Origin: Zoogloea sp041908905
GTDB lineage: Bacteria; Pseudomonadota; Gammaproteobacteria; Burkholderiales; Rhodocyclaceae
Length of the DNA stretch: 64,000 bases
Assembly (NCBI RefSeq): GCF_041908905.1
Contig: NZ_JAYREK010000006.1
Coordinates: 86,066 to 150,065, forward strand
Reading direction: 5' to 3'
Position numbers and translations under genes: made by a program. Shown in pieces: positions 16,395-28,300 of the stretch (positions within the stretch are counted from its first letter, which is position 1; every line of letters starts with the position of its first letter). The notes beneath the pieces were generated by a model, which searched no databases, was not told where the DNA came from, and was given only the letters and a program-made list of their open reading frames with translations.

Positions 16395-17786
16395 ATGCCC
16401 AATTCCCATCGCCCCGACCCGCTGCTGCGGGATGAATTCGACACCGTGGCCGACGCCGCCCGCCGCGAGCCCGCCTCGGTCAGCCCGATCGCCCCCGACG
16501 CCGACAGCGGCGCCCGGCGCGCCACCCGCATCGGCCTCGCCCTCAGCCTGGCCGGCCTCGTCGCCGCCCTCGGCTGGGCGGCCTTCGCGCCCCTCGACGA
16601 GGGCGTGCCGGCCCCCGGCAGCGTGGTCGTCGACACCAAGCGCAAGGCCGTCCAGCACCCGGTTGGCGGCATCGTGCGCGGCGTGCAGGTGGGGGAGGGC
16701 GCCATGGTGCGCAAGGGCGACCTGCTGCTGACCCTCGACGATGCCGCCGCCCGCGCCAACCACGAGGCCGTGCGCCAGCGTTACCTGGGGCTGCGCGCCG
16801 CCGAGGCGCGGCTGGTGGCCGAGCGCGACGGCAAGCCGGAGATGGTCGCCCACCCCGACCTCGCGGCGGCCCAGTCCGACCCGGTGATCCAGACCCAGTG
16901 GCTGGCCCAGCAGAGCCTGCTCACCTCGCGGCGCGCCGCGCTCGCGGCCGAGCTGGCCGGCATCGACGAGAACCGCCGGGCCCAGCTGGCGGCCATCGAG
17001 TCGTTCAAGGGCATGCTCGCCAACCGCCAGAGCCAGCTGGCGCTGCTCAAGGAAGAGCTGGAGCAGACCCGCGGCCTGGTGGCCGAAGGCTACGCGCCGC
17101 GCAATCGCCAGCTCGAGCTGGGGCGGATGGTTGCCGAGACCCAGGCCGCCATCGCCGACCTGCAGGGCAACCTGCTGCGCAGCCAGCGGGCGATTGGCGA
17201 GCTGGGCCAGCGCGCCCTGCAGCGCAAGAGCGAATACCGCAAGGAGGTGGGCGACGCCCTGACCGAGATCTACCGCGAGCTGCAGGCCGACGCCGACAAG
17301 ATGCGCGCCACCGCCGACGAGCTGGCCCGCACCGAAGTGCGCGCGCCGGCCGACGGGCAGGTCGTCGGGCTGGCGGTGCAGACCGTCGGTGCGGTGATCC
17401 AGCCGGCCCAGAAGGTCGCCGACGTGGTGCCGGCCGGCGAGGCGCTGCTCCTCGAGGCGCGCATCCCGCCGCACCTCATCGACCGGGTGCGCACCGGCCA
17501 GGACGTGGATGTGCGCTTCAGCGGCTTTGCCCACTCGCCCCAGCTGGTGGTGGACGGCAAGGTCCAGTCGGTGTCCGGCGACGTGCTCGCCGACCCCAGC
17601 GGGCAGCAGACCTTCTACCTGGCCCGCGTGGCGGTGACCGCCGACGGCCTGCGCACCCTGGGCAGCCGACAGCTGCAGCCCGGCATGCCGGTGGAGGTGG
17701 TGTTCCGCACCGGCGAGCGTTCGCTGCTCACCTACCTGGTGCACCCGCTGGTCAAGCGGCTCGCCGCCTCGATGAAGGAGGAGTGA
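16395..17786 (+). CDS. type I secretion membrane fusion protein, HlyD/PrtE family
   Basis: This 463-residue periplasmic adaptor links the inner-membrane exporter to the outer-membrane channel. A cytosolic N-terminus (1-44) leads into one membrane segment (about 45-65). A biotinyl-lipoyl-like half motif follows, near VQHPVGGIVRGVQVGEG, then a long coiled coil (about 135-310), a second lipoyl half (VRAPADGQVVGLAVQT) and a beta-barrel/C-terminal region. The VVDTKRKAVQHPVGG stretch is typical of HlyD proteins of PrtDEF-like systems. Its stop is two bases from the TolC-like start. Confidence 0.93.
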   Translation: MPNSHRPDPLLRDEFDTVADAARREPASVSPIAPDADSGARRATRIGLALSLAGLVAALGWAAFAPLDEGVPAPGSVVVDTKRKAVQHPVGGIVRGVQVGEGAMVRKGDLLLTLDDAAARANHEAVRQRYLGLRAAEARLVAERDGKPEMVAHPDLAAAQSDPVIQTQWLAQQSLLTSRRAALAAELAGIDENRRAQLAAIESFKGMLANRQSQLALLKEELEQTRGLVAEGYAPRNRQLELGRMVAETQAAIADLQGNLLRSQRAIGELGQRALQRKSEYRKEVGDALTEIYRELQADADKMRATADELARTEVRAPADGQVVGLAVQTVGAVIQPAQKVADVVPAGEALLLEARIPPHLIDRVRTGQDVDVRFSGFAHSPQLVVDGKVQSVSGDVLADPSGQQTFYLARVAVTADGLRTLGSRQLQPGMPVEVVFRTGERSLLTYLVHPLVKRLAASMKEE

Positions 17787-17788
17787 CC

Positions 17789-19150
17789 ATGGCCCGCCTT
17801 GCTTCCATCGCGATCCGCCGGGGCCTGCTGGCCTGCCTGGCGGGCTGCGCCACCCTGGCCTCGGCCGCCGGCCCGGCCCGCCTCGACCTCGCCAGCGCCT
17901 GGCAGGCGGCCCTCGCCAACGACCCGACCGTGCGCGCCGCCGCCGCCGGCGTCGAGTCGGGCCGCGAGCTGCTGCCCCAGGCCGAGGCCCAGCTGCTGCC
18001 CCAGGTGGCCTTCAGCTACAACCGCTCGGTCAACGAGCTGAGCAGCACCTCGCCCAACCTCGTCGGCCAGCGCATCACCTCCGACCGCAACTACATGAGC
18101 AGCACGGCGCTCCTCAGCGTGCGCCAGCCCCTGATCCAGCCGGCCCTGTGGGCCGCCGTGCGGCAGGCCCGGGCCCAGGGGGCGGATGCCGAGTCGCAGT
18201 TCGCCAACACCCGCCAGCAGCTCGCCGCGCGGCTCGCCGAGGCCTACTTCGCGCTGCTCCTCGCCGACGACCAGATCGCCCTCGTCGAATCCCAGCGCAT
18301 CGCCCACGGCACCCAGCTCGACGCCGCCCGCAAGGCGCTGGCGGCGGGCTCCGGCACCCGCACCGACATCGACGAAGCCCAGGCCCGCCTCGACATGGAC
18401 GTGGCCCAGGCCCTCGAAGCCCGCCAGCAGGCGCTGCTCGCCCGGCGCCAGCTGGCGCAGCTCGTCGGCATGGGCTTTGCCGACGTGGCGCCCCTCGACC
18501 TCGGCCGCCTCGCCGCCCAGCCGCCCCAGGTGGGCGAGCTCGACGACTGGCTGCAGCTCGCCGAGCAGAACAGCGCCGAGCTCCGCTCGCAGCAGGCCCG
18601 CCTCGAGGCGGCCACGGAGGAGGTGGCCAAGGCCCGCGCCCGCCACCTGCCCACCCTCGACGCGGTTGCCCAGTACAACCGCAGCGACAGCGAGACCATC
18701 AGCCGGATCGACGCCACCAGCAACACCACCAGCATCGGCATGCAGCTCAACGTGCCGATCTATTCGGGGGGCGGCGTCCAGTCGGCCCTGCGCCAGGCGG
18801 TGGCCGAGCGCACCAAGGCCGCCGAGAACCTCGCCGCCCTGCGCGCCGACCTCGGCCTGCGCCTGCACCGCGAGTACCGCGGCCTCAGCGAGGGCCTGCT
18901 GCGGGCCCGCGCGCTGGAGCAGGCGGTGCGCTCCGCCGAGCAGATGGTCAGCTCCAGCCAGCGCAGCTTCCAGGCCGGCGTGCGGACCACGCTGGACGTG
19001 CTCAACGCCCAGCAGCAACTCGCCACGGCCCGCCGCGACCTGTCCCAGGCCCGCTACACCGCGCTGCTGTCGCTGGTCCGCCTGCAGGCGCTGGCCGGCG
19101 TGTTCGACGAGGCCCGGCTGGCCCGCCTCAACGACTGGCTGCAACGCTAA
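17789..19150 (+). CDS. TolC-family outer-membrane secretion channel
   Basis: This 453-residue outer-membrane protein has a signal peptide (about 1-26, cleavage after ASA). Two TolC-type repeats of long helices plus short strands follow (LDLASAWQAALANDPTVRAA at the start; TTLDVLNAQQQLATARRDL near the end). It forms the exit channel of the type I system. The ATG is preceded by AAGGAGG and sits directly after the fusion-protein stop, so it belongs to the same operon. A 171-base gap separates it from the cargo gene. Confidence 0.94.
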   Translation: MARLASIAIRRGLLACLAGCATLASAAGPARLDLASAWQAALANDPTVRAAAAGVESGRELLPQAEAQLLPQVAFSYNRSVNELSSTSPNLVGQRITSDRNYMSSTALLSVRQPLIQPALWAAVRQARAQGADAESQFANTRQQLAARLAEAYFALLLADDQIALVESQRIAHGTQLDAARKALAAGSGTRTDIDEAQARLDMDVAQALEARQQALLARRQLAQLVGMGFADVAPLDLGRLAAQPPQVGELDDWLQLAEQNSAELRSQQARLEAATEEVAKARARHLPTLDAVAQYNRSDSETISRIDATSNTTSIGMQLNVPIYSGGGVQSALRQAVAERTKAAENLAALRADLGLRLHREYRGLSEGLLRARALEQAVRSAEQMVSSSQRSFQAGVRTTLDVLNAQQQLATARRDLSQARYTALLSLVRLQALAGVFDEARLARLNDWLQR

Positions 19151-19203
19151 ATTAAGAAAATCGATAAAACGCAAAATTAAGTTGTGAGTTTTTGTCAGCT
19201 TTG

Positions 19204-19217
19204 GCGAATTTATTCGC
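19204..19217. promoter_or_regulatory. palindrome upstream of the giant exoprotein gene
   Basis: GCGAAT-TT-ATTCGC is a perfect 14-base palindrome in the AT-rich first half of the 171-base gap before the exoprotein gene, about 105 bases from the start codon. It could be an operator. Clear -35/-10 hexamers were not assigned. Confidence 0.4.
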
Positions 19218-19321
19218 GCTAAGGTTGGCACAACCCGATATGCGGACATCCGCCCGAATGAGGGTGCCTGAGCCGGAATTCCACCGGCCGGCGCCAGAAC
19301 TGACTGCCCAGGAGCGTCGAC

Positions 19322-22300
19322 ATGACCACCAGCACCGCCTCTCAGATCCTGTTCATCGATTCCCGCGTCACCAACGCCGATTCGTTGTTGGCCAGCATCG
19401 ATTCCAATATCGAAATCGTCTGGCTGAGCGCAGACCGTGACGGCCTCGAGCAGATCGCCGATGCGCTGGCGGGGCGCTCCGGCGTCTCCGCCGTGCATGT
19501 GGTCTCCCACGGCGGCCCCGGCTACCTCAGCCTCGGCGCGGGCATCGTCGACACCGCCAGCCTCGCCAGCCACGTGGCCCAGATGGACACCATCCGCGCC
19601 GCGCTGACCGACACCGCCGACTTCCTGCTCTACGGCTGCAACGTCGCCGAGGGCGACGCGGGGGCGGCCTTCATCGACGCCCTGGCGGGCGCCTCCGGCG
19701 CGGACGTGGCGGCGTCCACCGACGCGACCGGCGCGGCCGTGCTCGGCGGCGACTGGGTCCTGGAGGCGGCCACCGGCTCCATTGAGACCGCGGCGCTCGA
19801 AGCGCCGGCCTACGAAGGCATCCTGGCCCCCAGCAACGCCGGCTTCGAGAGCGACTTCTCCGGCTGGGTGAGCAGCGACGCGGTGATCGGCACCGGCGCG
19901 GTGTACAGCGCCGGCTCCAACCAATGGACGGTGAATCCCTACGGCTCCAAGATGGCCGTGGTCCAGCCCGCCGGCCCCTCCGGCGAGCTCTCCGGCGTCT
20001 ATGGCGCGCTTCAGGTCGGCTCCGCCGCCCAGACCTACCTCAACAGCCGCTTCAGCAATCCGACCAACTTCGGCTACGTCTACACCGACGTGACGCTGGC
20101 GGCCGGCGAAACCTTCGACATGGCGTGGAACTACGTCGCCACCGACTATTCGCCCTACAACGACGCCTCGTGGGTGTCGGTGGTCAACCGCAGCAACGCC
20201 TCCGACACCTCGATGTCGATCCGTCCGGGCGCCGGCTCCGCCTTCGTCGGCGGCCAGGTGTCGATCCTCGGCGCCACGGTCACCGGTACCGGCAACTACG
20301 TCACCGGCAACTACGGCAGCACCGGCTGGCAGACCGTGACCATCGTCGCCGGCGAGGCCGGCACCTACCGCATCGGCTTCGCGGTCTTCAACCTCGCCGA
20401 CACCATCCTGTCGCCCTACCTGTTCGTCGACCAGGCCGCCGGCACCACCCTCAAGAACGGCACGCCCTACGGCCCGGTGCCGGCCCCCGCAGTGCTCCCG
20501 CCGCCGCCGGTCGCCCCCAACGCCGCGCCGGTCTTCTCCGGCACCACCTACTCCTCCGGCAGCAACACCTACACCGACACGGCCGGCAACGACACCTTCC
20601 TGACCGCGATCGGCAAGCTGAACGCCACCGACGCCGACGGCAATCCGCTCACCTTCTCGGTCATCGGCGGCAACTCCTCCACCACCCGGAGCACCGCCTA
20701 CGGCACCTTCACGATCACCAACGCCAGCACCGGCGAATTCACCTACACCCCCAACAACGCCGCCATCCAGGGGCTCAAGAGCAGCGTCACCGACAGCTTC
20801 TCGATCACCGTCTCCGACGGCAAGGGCGGCTCCGCCTCCACCACCGTCAGCTTCGCGATCAACGGGGCGAACGACACCACCGTGTTCGGCGGCGTGAACA
20901 GTGGTGCGGTGCAGGAAGACGGCATCGCCTCGGCCAGTGGCACGATCACCGCCGCCGACCGCGACACCGGCGACGCGACCATCCTGCCCACCGCCATGGC
21001 GAGCATCTACGGCACCTTCATCGCCGACGCCAGCGGCAACTGGACCTACGCCCTCAAGAACACCAGCACCGCCGTTCAGAGCCTCAACGCCGGCCAGACC
21101 GTGTTCGACACCTTCTCGGTGACCACCGCCGGCGGCGCCAGCCAGACCGTGACCATCGCCGTCACCGGCGTGAATGACCGTCCGACCTTCTCGTCGTCGG
21201 CCAAGCTGCTGACCCTGGCCGAAGATGCCAGCCCCACCACCGGCCCCACCGTCGCCACCCTGTTCGGCGGCCGCTTCGGCGATGTCGACAGCGGGGCCAG
21301 CCTCGGCGGTGTGCTCGTCACCGCCAACGCCGCCACGGCGGGCCAGGGCACCTGGCTGTACAAGGCCGTCGGCGGCGCCTGGACGGCGATCCCCACCTCG
21401 GGCCTGTCCACCACCCACGCGCTTGCGCTCGACGCAGACACCCAGATCAAGTTCGTCCCGGCCCTCAACTACAACGGCACTCCGGGCGTGCTCACCGTTT
21501 ACGCCGCCGACGACCAGTACGCCGGCGGGTTCTCCACCAGCGCCGGCGAGGTGCTGGCCGACACCGGCGCCGAAGGCGTCTCGGTGGCCGGCGTGAGCCT
21601 CTCCATCACCATCTCGGCGGTCAATGACGCGCCCACCTTCAGCCCGGCGACCGACGTGGCCGTGGGCTTTGCCGAAAGCGCGCTCCCCGACTCCGTTGCC
21701 GATCTCACGACCGCCGCCGGCGCCGCCCTGAGCGGCTCCGTGGCCGCCACCGACGTGGAAAACGACGCGCTGACCTTCGCCATCCAGGGCGGCAGCGTGG
21801 TGGGCGGCCTGTCGGTGCTGCAGGGCACCTACGGCAAGCTGTCGCTCAACCCCCTCACCGGCGCGTGGACCTACCTGCCCAACAAGACGGTGGCCATCAA
21901 CGCCCTCGACGTGGGTGAGACCGGCGTCGACAGCTTCACCCTGCGCGTGGCCGACCCCTCCGGCGCCAGCGCCACCAAGGTGCTGGCGGTGAGCATCACC
22001 GGCGCCAACGACACCCCGGTCCTCCAGGCCGCCGTGTCCGACCAGGCCTTTGCCGGCCCCGGCGAGTGGGTGTTTCAGATCCCGGTCAGCACCATCACCG
22101 ACGCCGAAGGCACCGGCCTCACCTACGCCGCCACCCTCTCCAACGGCGACCCGCTGCCCGGCTGGCTCAGCTTCGATCCCGTCACCCGCACCTTCAGCGG
22201 CAACCCGCCCAAGAGCGTCGAGAACACCGACTTCGCGATCACCATCACCGCCACCGACAACCACGGCCAGGCGGTGAGCGAGACCTTTACCGTGTCGCTG

Positions 22301-25300
22301 GGTGGCAACCTGAACGACGTGCCCACCGGCGGCGTCACCATCACCAACACCACCGACGCCGTCCGCGGCACCGCCACCCTGCGCCAGGGTGACGTGCTCA
22401 ATGCCGCCAACTCGCTGGTCGATGGCGACGGCCTCGGCGCCGTCACCTACACCTGGTACGCCAACGGCGTGGTGATCGGCAACGGCGACAGCCTGACGCT
22501 GTCCCAGGCCGAAGTCGGCAAGTTCATCACCGTCGTGGCCAGCTACACTGACGCCGGCGGCGTGGTCGAGTCCGTCTCCAGCGTCAAGACCGGCGCCGTG
22601 GTGAACGTCAATGACGCGCCCACCGGGGTGCCCACCGCCGTGCTCGCCCAGGGCACCGAGGACAACGCCTACTACGTGACCCAGGCCGACCTCCTCAAGG
22701 GTCTCTCCGACGCCGACGGCGACACCATGACCACCGGCAGCCTCGTGGTGCTCGACGGCAACGGCGATCCGGTCGTCGGCGCCACCGTGTCGGCCCTCAA
22801 CCCGGACGGCTCCTACAAGATCCTCCTGCCCGCCAACGCCAACGGTACCTTCACGCTCGCCTATCTGGTCAGCGACGGGGTCGCCAGCACCGCGGCCGCG
22901 CAGACCTTCACCATCACCCCGGTGAACGACGTCCCGGCCGGCACCGCCTCGGCCGCCCTCGTCGACGGCACCGAAGACCAGCCCTACACCGTTTCCGCCC
23001 TCGCTCTCCTCGCCGGCTTCAGCGATGCCGAGTATGACAATCTCTCCGTGATCAACCTCAAGGCGGACCACGGCAGCGTCAAGGACAACGGTGACGGCAC
23101 CTACACCATCACCCCCGAGCTCAACTACAACGGGGTGGTGTCGCTCAGCTACAGCATTGTCGACAGCAAGGGCGGCGCCGTGGCCGCCAGCCAGAGCCTC
23201 GTGCTCAGCGCGACGGACGACGCGCCGGCCCTTACCGGCGTGGTGACCAACCACAGCGTCTCCGAGAACGTCGCGCTCACCCCGTTCACGGTGGCCGGCC
23301 TGTTCTCCGAGGTGGATGGCGGCACCCTCAACTACACCGCCACCCTCGCCGACGGTTCGCCGCTGCCCGGCTGGCTCAGCTTCGACCCGCTCACCGGCAC
23401 CTTCAGCGGCCTGCCGGGCAGCGGCGACGTGGGGGCCATCGGCATCAAGGTCACCGCCCACGACGGCGCCGGCGGCACCGGCCAGGCCACGCCGATCACC
23501 TTCGTGCTGACCGTCGATGGCGTGCCGACCACCGCCGCCGACGCCCCGATCAGCCTCCAGGAAGACCACTCCTACGTCTTCACCCCGAGCGACTTCGGCG
23601 CGGTCGACTCGGCCCAGCTGGTGCGCATCGACTCGCTGCCGGGTGCCGGCACCCTGTGGCACGACGGCGTGGCCGTGATCGGCCAGCACGACGTGCCCCT
23701 CGCCGACATCATCGACGGCAAGCTCACCTACGTGCCGGCGCAGGACGGCAACGGCGCGCCCTACGCCACCATTGGCTTTGCCCTCGGCAACGCCGCCGGC
23801 TTCGGTGCCAGCCACACCCTCACGGTCAGCGTCGCCCCCGTCAATGACGCGCCCACTGCCACCGGCCTCACCGACACCGTCCACTACCTGGCCGGCGCCA
23901 CCTCGGTGGGTATCGGCAACGTGGTCGTCACCGACGTCGATGGCGACACCGTCACCGCGGTGCTCACCCTCGCCACCCCGGCCGCCGGTGCCCTGACCAC
24001 CGGCACCTTCGGTGACGCCACCTCCACCTACAACGCCAGCACCGGCCAGTGGAGCGTGAACGGCAGCGTGGCCGACGTGAACGCCGCCCTCGCCGACGTA
24101 CGCTTCCAGCCGGTCGCCAACTGGAGCGCCGACGTCGGGATCAGCACCCTGATCCGCGACGCTTCGGGCACCGGCCCCGCCGCCGGCAGCATCACCCTGA
24201 CCTCCGGTGGCGGTAGCGCGGCCGTCGACGTGACGGTGGTCGACGCAACCAATCTGACCGGCACCGTCGGCTTCACCGAAGGCGACGCCAGCGTTGCCCT
24301 GGCGGACATCGTGGTGTCGGACTCCCTCGCCGGCGACACCGTCACAGCGGTGCTCACCCTCGACACGCCGCAGGCCGGCGTGCTGACCACCGGCACCTTC
24401 GGCGCCGCCACCGCCACCTACAACGCCAGCACCGGCATCTGGACGGTGTCGGGCAGCGTGGACGACGTTAACGCCGCCCTCGCCGCCGTCAGCTTCACCC
24501 CGGCCACCGACTGGAACGGCACGGTGCACATCTCCACGCTGGTCCGCGGCTCCGCCGGCACCGGCCCGACGATCGGCACCCTGACCCTCACCGGCACCGC
24601 CCAGAACGACGCGCCCACCAGCAGCAACGACAGCCTCACCCAGCTCGAAGACGCCGTGCGCGTCCTTACCATCGCCGACTTCGGCGCCTACGCCGACGTG
24701 GACGGCGACGCCCTGGCCGGCGTACGGATCACCACGCCGCCGCTCGCCGGCACCCTCGAGCACAACCTCGGCACCGCCTTCGCGCCCGACTGGCAGCCCG
24801 TCGGCAGCAACGACGACATCTCCGCCGCCGACATCAGCGCCGGCAAGCTGCGCTTCGTGCCGTCCGCCAACGCCTCCGGCGCCGCCTACACCACCCTCGA
24901 GTTCCAGGTGAGCGACGGCACCACCCTCAGCGCGTCCGCCTACACCCTGACCATCAACGTCCTGGCGGTCAATGACGGCCCGGCGCTCACCGGCGCCCAG
25001 GCCAGCCTCACGGCCGGCACCGAGGACAATGCCTATTCCGTCAGCCTGGCCGATCTCCTGGCCGGCTACACCGACGCGGAAGGCGGCACCCTGTCAGTGG
25101 TCAACCTGAAGGCCAACCACGGCAGCGTGGTCGACAACGGCGACGGCACCTACACCATCAAGCCGGAGGCCGACTACAACGGCACCGTCACCCTCAGCTA
25201 CGACCTGCTCGACGGGCAGGGCGCCAGCACCGCCGCCACCCTGCAGTTCGTGCTGAACCCCACCGATGACGCGCCCAGGCTCGCCATCCCCCTCGACAAC

Positions 25301-28300
25301 GTCGTCGCGCTGCAGGGCACCGCGATCACGTCGTTCTCGGTGGCCAGCCATTTCAGCGAGGCCGACGGCGCCACGCTCAACTACACCGCGACCCTCGCCG
25401 ACGGCTCGCCGCTGCCCGCGTGGCTCATCTTCAACCCGCTCACCGGCGAGTTCAGCGGCACTCCGGATGACTCCATGGTGGGCGCCATCGGCGTCAAGGT
25501 CACCGCCTACGACGGCGCCGGCGCCACCGGTGCCAGCGTCCCGGCCACCTTCCTGCTTACCGTCACCTCCACGCCCAGCGCCACCAACGACAGCGTCTCG
25601 ACGCTCAAGAACACCCCGATCGTGCTGTCGATGGGGGACTTCGGCGAATACTCCGACCCGCAGGGCGGCGCCGAGCACTACGTCATCATCACCGCACTGC
25701 CCACCCAGGGCACCCTCTGGTTCGACGGCCTGGCGATCACGGCCGGCAATATGGCCAACACGTCGGGCCTGCCGTCCGGCACCTCGCCGCTGCCCGCCGG
25801 TGAAGTGGGCTACTGGGTGTCGGTGAACGACATCGTCGCCGGCAAGCTCAGCTTCCAGCCCGACACCGACTTTGCCGGCAGCGTCCACCTCGAGTTCAAG
25901 GTCGAGAAGAACCCGATCAGCTACACCAGCTATACCCTCGCCATCGACGTGGCCGACACCAACGATGCGCCGGCCCTCACCAGCGCGCCGGCGGTGCTCA
26001 CCAGCGTGGATGAGGATGTGGCCAAGGTCGTCACCCTCACCGAGCTGCTGCAGGGCTACACCGACCCCGAAGGCCAGCCCCTCATGGTGGTTGGCCTGAC
26101 CGCCGACCACGGCACCGTCACCGACAATGGCAACGGCACCTACACCGTCACGCCGGCCCTCAACTACAACGGCAAGATCATCCTCAGCTACGGCGTCAGC
26201 GACGGCGTGAACACCCTCGCCACCGACCTCAGCTACAACCTGCTGCCGGTCAATGATGCGCCGGTGCTCGCCAACCCGGTGGGTGACAAGACCCTCGCCG
26301 CCGTCCAGGCCGGTATCACCCTGCCCAGCGACATCTTCACCGACGTGGACGGCGACCTCCTCAACGTCACCCCGACCCAGACCAGCGGCGACCCGCTGCC
26401 GGCCTGGATGAGCTGGGACGGCACGCAGCTCAAGCTCGCCGGCACCCCGCCGGGCGGCACGCCGTACATCGACATCCTGCTCACCGCGGCGGACGGTAAC
26501 GGCGGCAGCGCCACCAGCACCTTCCGCATCAGCCTCACCGCCGGTGCCGCCGGCAACGGCGTGGAAACCGCCAACAACCCCGGCTCGGTCAGCGTCTCGG
26601 CCGACACCGCGCCGACGGGCGGCGTCTACGCGGCCGGCACGGTGCTCACCGCCACCGTGAGCGACATCGACGGCTACAACTCGGCGATCACCTACCAGTG
26701 GCAGATGTCCGCCGACGGCGTGAGCGGCTGGACCGCCATCTCCGGCGCGACCACCCACCAGCTCACCCTGGGGCTCACCGAGTCCGACCAGTACGTCCGC
26801 GTCACCGCCTACTACACCGACGGCGGCAACATCCTCGAGACGCCGGTCTCCTCGCCGGCCATCCAGGTGGCCCTGCAGGATCACGCCGGCGCCGTGTCGA
26901 TCAGCGGCACCCCGGCCTCCGGCTACACCCTGGCCGCCACCCTGACCGACTCCGATGGCCTCATCGGCGCCAGCCCCACCTACACCTGGAAGGCTGATGG
27001 CACGACGGTGCAGACGGGCTCCTCCAACGCCTACACGCTCACCAACAACGAAGGCGGCAAGACCATCAGCGTCGAGGTGAGCTACACCGACGACAAGGGC
27101 TTCGCCACCACCGTCAGCGCCACCGACCCGACCCCGGTCCAGCTCGGCGCCGTGCCGCCGGTCCCGGCGGTGCAGACCGCCGAAGTCACCGAAGCCGGTG
27201 GCATCGCCAACGCGGACTCCGGCAGCGGCGCGTCCGGCAACCTGCTGGCCGGCGCCACCGACGCCAACGCGGGCGACACCTTCACCTTCGACAGCGTGCG
27301 CACCGGCAGCGTCGCGGGCCTCGGTGCCCCGGCCCAGCTTGATCCGCTCAACCCCGACTACGTGGTGCTGGATGGCACCTACGGCCAGCTCCGTGTCGAC
27401 CTGGCCACCGGTGATTACACCTACACGCTGTTCGACAACAGCAGCGCCGTCCAGGCCCTGCGGGCCGGCGATACCGCCTACGACGCCTTCAACTACACCC
27501 TCAAGGACTCCACCGACCTCACCGGCACCGAGTCGCTCACCATCACGGTGCATGGCGCCGACGACGCCCCCACCGGCACCGGCCTGCCGGCCAGCGCCAG
27601 CGTGACCGAGGATGTCTCCACCGCGGTCGACCTCAGCGCCCTGACGCTCGCCGACGTGGACGGCATCGGCACCGACACCTACACCCTGACCATCGCTGCG
27701 GGCACCGTCGGCGCCATCCTCACCGCCACCAGCGGTGGTGGCGTCACGGTGGGTGGCAGCGCCAGCGGCACCCTGACCCTCACCGGCACCCTGGCCGACC
27801 TTGCCACCTTCATCGGCAGCGCCACCGCGCTCCACTACACCGGCAAGCTCAACGACGACACCAGCGACACCCTCAGCGTGACGCTGCAGGACGTGACCAC
27901 CGCCGGCAAGCCGGTGGTGACCCTCGGCGCCGTCGCGGTGGACATCACCCCGGTCAACGACGCCCCGACCATCGACCTCGACGCCGATGGTTCCAGCGGC
28001 GCCGCCGGCACCGCCTACACCACAGCCTACACCGCCCGCAGCCACGTTCCGGTGCAGGTGGTGGACAGCGACGTCACCATCCTCGATCCGGACCAGATCG
28101 CCGGGGTGTCCGACACCATCACGATGGCCACCGTCGCCATCACCAACGGTGCCCTCGACAACCTGTTCGGCAGCAACGAGACCCTCACCGCCACCGGTCC
28201 GTCCATCGTCACCGTCGATGGTGAGGTGCGCTTCACCTTTGCCAACTACGACGCCAGCGACGCCAGCACCTACCTGGTGGTGGCCGGCAACGGCTCCGCC

